The notes under the pieces are model-generated. The model saw nothing but the letters and a program-made list of their open reading frames with translations, made no database searches and was not told where the DNA came from. A stretch of 64,000 nucleotides of DNA, taken from Calonectria ilicicola (Eukaryota; Ascomycota; Sordariomycetes; Hypocreales; Nectriaceae). Of the stretch, positions 57,816 through 64,000 are shown piece after piece (position 1 is the first letter of the stretch; each line of letters starts with the position of its first letter). The position numbers were made by a program, and so were the translations under genes. The stretch is taken from contig CP085828.1 in the NCBI GenBank assembly GCA_020809705.1, forward strand, positions 1,364,001 through 1,428,000, read 5' to 3'.

Positions 57816-59295
57816 TCATTCAGTATCTCTATTTCTCTGAATCCTAGCATGCTCGCTGATGTCTTCCGTCGGCTCATCCGGCTTGGAATCATGTCCGTCC
57901 ATGGGCTTGAATCCTCGGTTGAAGACTGGACTCGCCTCCACTTTCTTCCAATCGTGAAGCATATACCCGTTCTCAACAGAACATTTGACTTCTTCTTGAC
58001 CGCGTGGAATGACGTCAGCTTCGTAATCTTTGATCGCCACCGCAAGGCTTCTTGTGCCACGGGAAACGTCCGTAATTGCCGCGAGAAGGTAAGAGGCATC
58101 GCAGATGCAATGGTTTAGGCCTTGACCGCGGTCTTAAATGGAACTGTGTGTTAGTAAGCTGAACATCGTAGGAAGCCTTTGACTTACATGGCGGCATCGG
58201 ATGGGCAGCATCCCCAATCAGGGTCATCCTACCATCCTGGTTATTCCAGGGCTTTGGGATCCAATAGCTGATGTCTGCCTTGTGAACCTCGGTATCGTCC
58301 GGGAGCCACATGAAAGCGGAGCGAGCCGGTTCACCCATACCGGCCGCACGTTCTTTGATGAGCGCTAGACGCTGGGAGTAGCTAAGCTGATTGTTCGCAT
58401 CACCTAACCAAGCCATGGCCATGTGGAAAACCCAGGTCTCAGGATGATCTGGGCCATCTGGCATATTGGAGACTAGCTATGTTAGCGTATACCTCACTGA
58501 AGAGACCGAGTGGTTCGCACTGGACTGAAAAGCATGGAATGATTGGTCACTTAGAGCCAGGTAGCTCGTGGGGAACTCTTGTCTTATGTATTTGGCCTTC
58601 TCAGCATCATTAAAGCATACTGTCATGTTCGTGTGGAAAATGGGGAATTTGCTGACCGCAGCTTCGGCAGGATTTCCTATGGCAAACTCTCTGACTTTAG
58701 AGCGTGGCCCATCTGCGCCAAGTATGACGGAACCAGGGACAATCGTCCCATCTGAAAATGTTGCAATAACACCATGCCCAGATGCATTAAAGGCGACATC
58801 AACAAGATTCTTTTCATACTGAACCTCGATGCCTTCAGCACAAAGTGTTCGCATTCTGCTTCGAGATACCCGAAGTCCCTTCTCATACGGGACACCTGTT
58901 AGGATATTTCCCGTTTCTGCATGAATGATAGGGTAAAGCCCCCCGGCTTCAATTGGCACATTGGGATTGCACGAGATGAGGGGTATTTTCGCAAAGACTT
59001 CTGAAGGAAGGATTTTCTCTAGGCGATCCAGAGACCAATGAATTGCCATAGTCCATTCATTGCTGCGGTAGTTAAGACCGGCTTCTTTCTCGAAAATGGA
59101 GTACCGAATCCCCAGCTGGTCATGTTAGCGTCTAAATTGTGCCTCCGATCTGAGGGTGAAACCTTTTTGAGACCTTGTGCGACTATCAAGCCAGTAATGC
59201 CTAATCCTGTGAGCTACAGAAAAGCGACAGACTTCCCGACTTATTTTTAACATACCTGCGCCGATGATAATGACATGTAGATCGTTGGTTGACAT
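57816..59295 (-). CDS. FAD-dependent aromatic-type monooxygenase (cluster)
   Basis: Five exons, complement(57816..58132, 58188..58457, 58521..59115, 59163..59206, 59256..59295), give 421 residues. The first two exons are only 40 and 44 nt. The Rossmann GxGxxG region is HVIIIGAGLGITGLIVAQGL, with FEKEAG closing the fold. The DG motif is GADGPRSKVREF, and the second FAD motif is GDAAHPMPPYRGQGLNH. This is the para-hydroxybenzoate-hydroxylase class of flavoprotein monooxygenases, which hydroxylate or epoxidise small molecules with NAD(P)H. The intron at 58458-58520 was chosen to keep frame and is less sure than the others (donor GTGCGA). An in-frame ATG three codons upstream is possible. The gene shares a 338-bp promoter with the P450. 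Confidence 0.85.
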
Positions 59296-59633
59296 GATGC
59301 ACATGCGTGAGAGAAGTCTGAGGAGACGATACAGGTTGCTGACTGCGAATGCTGAGGTGAAGGAATCCAAGTAAGAACTTAGTCCTTTTGTCCATCCAGC
59401 TTGTGGCTATGCTGAAGGTCACCTCTGAAACGAGGCTGTTCGTGCCCTCGCCAGCTCGGGTGCCGACCTCCGTTGCTGTCCGTTTCGCAACCCGTCAGCC
59501 GTTAAACTGATGTGCTAAATGGGTCATATTATCTTGTGGTCGATTTTCCCTGGAACAAAAATTTAACTGGATCTTCAAGGGGTCTATTTCGGTCAAGGCA
59601 ATATCACAGATCAGCTCTTTTCGGCCCCTCAAA
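59296..59633. promoter_or_regulatory. Bidirectional promoter, monooxygenase and P450
   Basis: These 338 bases separate the two divergent starts and carry TCGGGTGCCGA at 59456-59466, near the middle. Confidence 0.65.
59456..59466. promoter_or_regulatory. Inverted repeat TCGGGTGCCGA, Zn2Cys6-type site
   Basis: It has the same TCGG-N3-CCGA structure as the site at 55748, about 160 bp from the monooxygenase start and 168 bp from the P450 start. The central position suits co-activation of both genes. Confidence 0.5.
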
Positions 59634-61283
59634 ATGTGGGGGATTATTTTGGCCTCCCTTACAGTGGTTCTTGGGATTATTGTAAGTCACTACCATGTTA
59701 AATCAGATTGGATTAAGCGCTTACAAGTCGACGACATTTGCCAAAATCTTCTACAATTTATGCATGCATCCATTGCGACACCATAAAGGGCCAAAGGCAT
59801 GGGCGGGATCGAGGCTCCCGTGGTGCTGGAACCAGTACCGCGGGAGGCTGAACCACAGGCTCGTGGAGCTGCATCAGCAATATGGCTCTGTCGTTCGGGT
59901 AGCTCCCGATGAAATTTCCTATAGTTCAAGAACAGCATGGAAAGCCATATATGGCCAACGATCTGTAGAAATGAAGAAGCACCCGATATTTTCGCTCGTA
60001 ACCCCAACTGGAGTTCCAAGTGAGTGTCTGCTTCTGTCGATAACCCAAATGTAGCGCTAATAAAAAGACATCATGACTGCTGATCGCTTGACACATTCAA
60101 GACACAGACGGCTGCTATCTCATGCTTTCTCGGAAAAGGCACTTCGTGAACAAGAGGATGTACTGGTAAAATATAGCACCAAGTTGCTCGACCAGCTAGA
60201 AACCAAAAGTGCAGGAGGCCCGATAGATCTCACAGAATGGTTTCACTTGACTAGTAAGTTGGGTGTTCTAATATTTTCCATCAAAGGCTGACTTGCATCT
60301 TTCTAGCCTTTGATCTCATCGGCTCGCTTGCATTCGGACAGGACTTTTCATGTGTCGATACTGGAAAACCGCATGCCTTTGTTGCCTCGATTAAGCATGT
60401 ATCAAGGGAGCTAATCATGAGCCAAATGACAAATTACTATGGCTTGAACTGGTTACGAAAGTGGCTATGTTTGATGGAATCAGATGGTTCGCGCCTCATG
60501 AATGCTCGGCATGCAAGGCAAATGGTCAACGCACGTATCACTCAGGATCCAACCAGCAACCGGAAAGATTTCTGGCATTACATACTCGCAACTGAAGAAA
60601 GCAAGGATAAATCTAAAGGGCTTTCAATGGAAGAGATGGTAGTCAATGCTTTCAGCATCGCCATTGCTGGGTCTGACGGCACCGCAACTGCGCTCACTGC
60701 GGCCATGTACTTGCTATCAGCACACCAGAATGTTTATGAGCGTCTTTGTGACCAAATCCGAGTCTATTTTCACGACGAAGATGACATAACACCGAAAAAC
60801 CTCGCAGGCGATCAGATCCCTTTGTTAGATGCGGTACTCAATGAGACTATGCGACTCTACCCCCCAGTCGCCATCACTCTTCCAAGAGTAGTGCCAGCAC
60901 AGGGAGAAACCATAGATGGAGTCTTTGTCCCGGAAGGAACTATAGTAGGAGTCAATCACTTGTCAACCTACAGATCTGAGGAGAATTTTGCTCGCGCTCA
61001 AGACTTTTTACCCGAACGGTGGCTGAGCAGCAATGCCAGGTTGGATTGTGACCAAGCAGATTTTAAGGAGAGTTTTCAGCCGTTCTCGGTAGGTCCACGA
61101 AGCTGTCTAGGCAAAAATCTGGCAAAGGCAGAGATGCGTGTTATTCTTGCTCGAGTACTCTGGCGATTTGATATTGAACTGCAAGAAGAATGCAAGGATT
61201 GGATAGAGGGACAGCGGATCTATGGGTTTTGGGTAAAACCACCTCTCATGTGTAAACTGCGGCCCCGGGAAACTTGGAAATAA
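59634..61283 (+). CDS. Cytochrome P450 monooxygenase (cluster)
   Basis: Five exons, 59634..59681, 59728..60019, 60068..60253 and 60307..61283 after the short leader exon (four introns would be too many; the model has four exons and three introns), give 500 residues. Exon 1 supplies the membrane anchor MWGIILASLTVVLGII; skipping it would start at 59695 without an anchor. The Pro-rich hinge region reads HPLRHHKGPK. The oxygen-activation helix region is AIAGSDGTATAL, the ExxR motif is NETMRLYPP, PERW follows, and the haem loop is FSVGPRSCLGKNLA with the axial Cys442. It is an ER-anchored fungal P450 of the class common in metabolite clusters. The substrate is unknown. Confidence 0.9.
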
Positions 61284-61651
61284 CGATCCTAATCCAGTAT
61301 CTTTCATAAACTCTATTCTGATTTTCTGTTGGTTTTTTACGACCGCCGTCGTCGAAAATCCATTGGCTAGTCTAGTGTTTAATTGGTGAGTCTGTCAATG
61401 CTGTCTCTGGGTTTGTAGCTTAATGCTGGGCCTAGGAGTACTTTCAACATTACAGAAATTTATATTTCAAAAAATCAAATGTGAAATAATTCTGAGAGGC
61501 TAATTTAACAACTTTAAACAGTAAATATTCCACAATTACGGCATCATTCTTATCCATACCTAACTTCTCTAGGGTACATGATCAAACACAGATCCTTTCA
61601 AGCTCTGTCCTATGCTCGAAGTGTACATGGGAATATGCATGGCATTTTGAT
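61284..61651. other. Convergent intergenic region in the cluster
   Basis: The 3' flanks of the P450 and of the methyltransferase-like gene lie here. It is AT-rich from about 61440 on, with no feature. Confidence 0.6.
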
Positions 61652-62538
61652 TCACTCTTTGGTCCCGATGAAATGGTAAATTTTCCCGAAGGGGGGCAGC
61701 ACGGTTGTTTCACCGTCAGTGAACTTCCACCCGGTCGTATCAATTCCTTCCATCTCCATCAGCTTGAACATCTCATTTGGCGTACGAGCTCGGAGGCATG
61801 AAACATAGCCGTTGATGAAGAAAAAAAGTGGAATAACTGGGATTAGGTAGGTGAAGATCATGTGCATGGGGGACCACCACCACCACGTCAAAGTGGTGAC
61901 GAAAGGGGACAAGATGATGAACGTCGTGTTGAGTAGAGAGGACGGAGTACGGTGAGTTATTTCGAAAATCCTGAAATAGTTAGGGCCGCAGTTTGTGAAT
62001 CTGCGAAAGAAACTTACATGAACGAATCGCTCTCCTCAATGCAGCTTCGAAGGACTTTGCGTGCACCATCGTCGTCGAAATGATGAAAACACATGTTAAA
62101 GATTCGAAGTTCCTTCTTATCCTTTGGCGCATACCTTGATGCTTGAGTGGCATCCACGGGTTTTTCCACATAGGATATGTGGTCGCTCTTGGCGACAATG
62201 GCCTTCCATGCCTCGAGGTCTGGGTACAGATCCGTCAGCAAGAAGTCGATTGGCGGCTTGTCTTCTGCCAGCATTCTTTTGTTGAGAATATCCTCAAAAA
62301 TTGGCGTAGGACCACCGGCACCAGCACAAGCGTCCACGAAATGGTAGTCGCTTGGGTGACCCGGCAGGTTTGCCGTGATGACATCGCAAACCTGCGCAGC
62401 AGTGGTTGCAGTACGGTTGAAGCCAACGACGCTCCAGACGGCAGCGAGGGATCTATGCGCGTATTCACGAAGCCATTCGGGACACCAAGGGTAGTCCTCG
62501 ATTTCGATGAGGTGGAAACGAGGCAGAATTACGAGCAT
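61652..62538 (-). CDS. Small methyltransferase-like protein with C-terminal membrane helices (cluster)
   Basis: Two exons, complement(61652..61970, 62018..62538), give 279 residues from MLVILPRFHLIEIED. A motif I-like loop FVDACAGAGGPTP lies at about 67-79, and FLLTDLYPDLEAW gives an acidic residue at the end of the second strand, as in SAM-dependent methyltransferases. FNMCFHHFDDDGARKVL resembles the later strand. After the intron come two hydrophobic helices (about 187-230, with a WWWW run) and a conserved-looking tail ending FGKIYHFIGTKE. A soluble methyltransferase fold joined to a membrane anchor is unusual. I do not recognise a named family; methyl transfer to a hydrophobic pathway intermediate is a reasonable guess only. 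Confidence 0.72.
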
Positions 62539-63488
62539 TGTAATGTTGTGTGATTGTAGTCGACAGGGGAAAACGCGATGGTGGGTGGCAGTGGTGGGTA
62601 GCAATGGAGGGTGGCAATGAGATGGGAAGTACAGATCTAGTGGTTTTCGCGTCCTTTAAATTCTCTGGCCCTATGGTGCAGAGCATTTTTGGTTTTAATT
62701 GTCATATTACGTATGACCTACTCTAAGCCCGTGGATTGAATGCATCATCCGGACAGCGGGATCCGAACATCTTCCTCTCTATCGAGCTACGACATAGCGG
62801 TGACCTTGTGACAAAGGCAATTCTACATGGACGATCAAAGCCATGAGAATGAGCAGTTGCATACAAGCTTGGCGATAATACTAGTCATTATCGCGGATGC
62901 CGAGCATATGTCTAAGTTGTGTTGTGAAGTGTTGATCTTGCACACCTGACCTGTAATATTCGCGTGAAATACGGGAAGTTCCTGGAAGGAAACCTAAGCG
63001 AAGGTGTCACAACATGCAGATCGTATCTCGGTGTGTGATCATCCCCGTTAGGTTTATGCCGGTGTGATGAAGAGTACAGACTACCCGATGCCGAAATCTC
63101 TCTAGTGAGAGTCACACATAAGATAAGAATACGAGATAGGCTCCTGTTCTCGGGCTGTACATAGCCCAGAATAAGTCAAAATGCATTGGATTTTGTGGAT
63201 TTTAATTGCCTGTGGCCATTTCACAACCTGAAAGTCTTGCCGGTTCCCAACTGAGCAATGCGAGTACGAATGTTGCATTAATGGGCGTAACCGATGTTTA
63301 GTTTGCTAGTGAACCGATTATTGCGAAATACCCCATAAATAATATTCTATTAATGAATATTCTGGACTAGGAAACGGCGTATCGTGTATTCCATAATTTG
63401 GGATCACCAAAACCGGCGCCCCCCGAAGTATGGCACATGCATTTGAGAGTCACCTGTGCCAATTCTATTTCGTGGCGTGTCAAACCCG
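62539..63488. other. Intergenic region upstream of the methyltransferase-like gene
   Basis: It includes the promoter of the methyltransferase-like gene and the 3' flank of the dehydrogenase gene. A TCG-N5-CGA site lies at 62782-62792. A tRNA-like patch near 62740-62810 does not fold as a tRNA. No gene is supported. Confidence 0.55.
62782..62792. promoter_or_regulatory. TCGAGCTACGA, looser Zn2Cys6-type site
   Basis: It fits TCG-N5-CGA but not the stricter TCGG-N3-CCGA of the two other cluster promoters. It lies about 244 bp upstream of the methyltransferase-like start. Confidence 0.35.
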
Positions 63489-64000
63489 TCAGATCGTGAC
63501 AACTAGTTTCTCACCACTTACGCCAGTCTCGAACTTCTCAAGACCAGTGCCGATGGCATCCCAGCCTTCGCCCACGACTGTAACAGGAGTCGGAATCTGA
63601 TATCCATGTTCCTCGACAAGCTTCCCCAGCGCAGTCATGGCATTCAAGCCCCCCGGTACCCCAAAAACCTGTCGTCCAAACACCACTGCCGATTTTACAT
63701 TGTTAGGAACGGCGACTTTCTGACCTGTGAAAACCTGAGAGTAAAGTCTCGGCCCATTCTGTTTGTAAGCCCTGAAGATGTTAGGATCCGCCGAAGCTGC
63801 AGTAACGCAGTCGAGAATGGCATCGACGCCTTCCGGGATCATCGCGTCCACAGCAGATACGACTGAAGCGGTGTGGCGGTCGATAACTCGCGAAGCCCCA
63901 AGCCTATGAAGTCTCTCGGAGTGTTTATTGGAAGCTGTCGTGATGATGACGGCATGGGGCAATGCTGCTCGCAGCATTTGGATCGCTGCACCCCCAACAG
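63489..64000 (-). CDS. Medium-chain (zinc-type) dehydrogenase/reductase, C-terminal part, partial
   Basis: The frame is open to the window edge, so the N-terminal catalytic half is missing; 169 residues are visible. They begin within the Rossmann domain (GGAAIQMLRAAL, then VIITTASNKHSERLHRLGASRVIDRH), continue with GVDAILDCVTAASADP, and end in ...ETGVSGEKLVVTI with a TGA stop. This is the pattern of ToxD-like/quinone-oxidoreductase-type MDR proteins. Some of these act as trans enoyl reductases for polyketide synthases, others as simple dehydrogenases; the visible half cannot decide. It marks the continuation of the cluster beyond the right edge. Confidence 0.8.
   Translation of the reverse strand, partial: VGGAAIQMLRAALPHAVIITTASNKHSERLHRLGASRVIDRHTASVVSAVDAMIPEGVDAILDCVTAASADPNIFRAYKQNGPRLYSQVFTGQKVAVPNNVKSAVVFGRQVFGVPGGLNAMTALGKLVEEHGYQIPTPVTVVGEGWDAIGTGLEKFETGVSGEKLVVTI

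Noticed and set aside
58458..58506. Alternative monooxygenase intron using donor GTGAGG
   Set aside because: With the frame-compatible acceptor it would be shorter than the other introns here and would leave the downstream frame wrong; the GTGCGA donor with the GCCAG acceptor keeps frame.
59695..59727. P450 start at 59695
   Set aside because: It would remove the membrane anchor. The upstream ATG at 59634 with a 46-nt intron gives a normal anchor and a continuous frame.
62740..62810. tRNA-like patch (GATCCGAAC and a TAGCTCGATAGAG stretch on the minus strand)
   Set aside because: The A-box-like and B-box-like parts are too close together, and no acceptor or anticodon stem can be drawn.

Overview
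The window is nuclear DNA of a filamentous ascomycete. Genes are split by short introns (about 44-70 nt) with GTRNGT-type donors and CTNAC-like branch sites. The housekeeping proteins are clearly fungal, and the recurring neighbours (PQ-loop, RTA1-like, R3H-associated, ankyrin/STAND-like proteins) fit a sordariomycete, most likely Hypocreales near Fusarium. That placement is inferred from the look of the proteins, not from a search. No rRNA, tRNA, CRISPR array or intact transposon was found.

Left part (1-15.6 kb): the 3' end of a Bem1-type polarity scaffold (+), an unrecognised two-exon membrane protein (-), a Yvc1-type vacuolar TRP channel (-), a four-exon ankyrin protein with a STAND-like N-terminus (-), and an RTA1-family seven-helix protein (+). 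Intergenic spaces here are long (1.4-2.3 kb).

Middle part (17.9-53.9 kb): a denser, mostly housekeeping block. It contains a mucin-like single-pass surface protein (+), a WDR79/TCAB1/Swt21-like WD40 protein (-), a PQ-loop protein (+), an R3H-associated protein (+), an orphan gene (-) lying between two diverged direct repeats, and a Zip2/SHOC1-like candidate meiotic protein (-) divergent from DDB1 (+). Then come the Rieske protein (+), CCT1 (-) divergent from prolyl-tRNA synthetase (+), a LYC1-like acetyltransferase (-), GINS Psf2 (+), a disordered orphan (-), a secreted M28 leucine aminopeptidase (+), Naf1 (-) and the ALG9 mannosyltransferase (+).

Right part (54-64 kb, running off the edge): the left end of what looks like a secondary-metabolite gene cluster. 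In order it holds an O-methyltransferase-fold protein that has lost its SAM loop and catalytic histidine, a signal-peptide-bearing FAD oxidase, a FAD monooxygenase, a cytochrome P450, a small methyltransferase-like membrane protein and a truncated zinc-type (MDR) dehydrogenase. ALG9 marks the left border. The first five genes alternate in strand, giving two divergent promoters, and each divergent promoter carries an 11-bp inverted repeat TCGG-N3-CCGA, a form of the TCG-N5-CGA site of Zn2Cys6 regulators. A looser copy lies upstream of the methyltransferase-like gene. The backbone synthase and regulator are not in the window, so the product is unknown. I regard the degenerate O-methyltransferase plus this shared site as the most promising undescribed system here.

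Exon boundaries were worked out by hand from splice signals and reading-frame continuity and have not been checked against transcripts.
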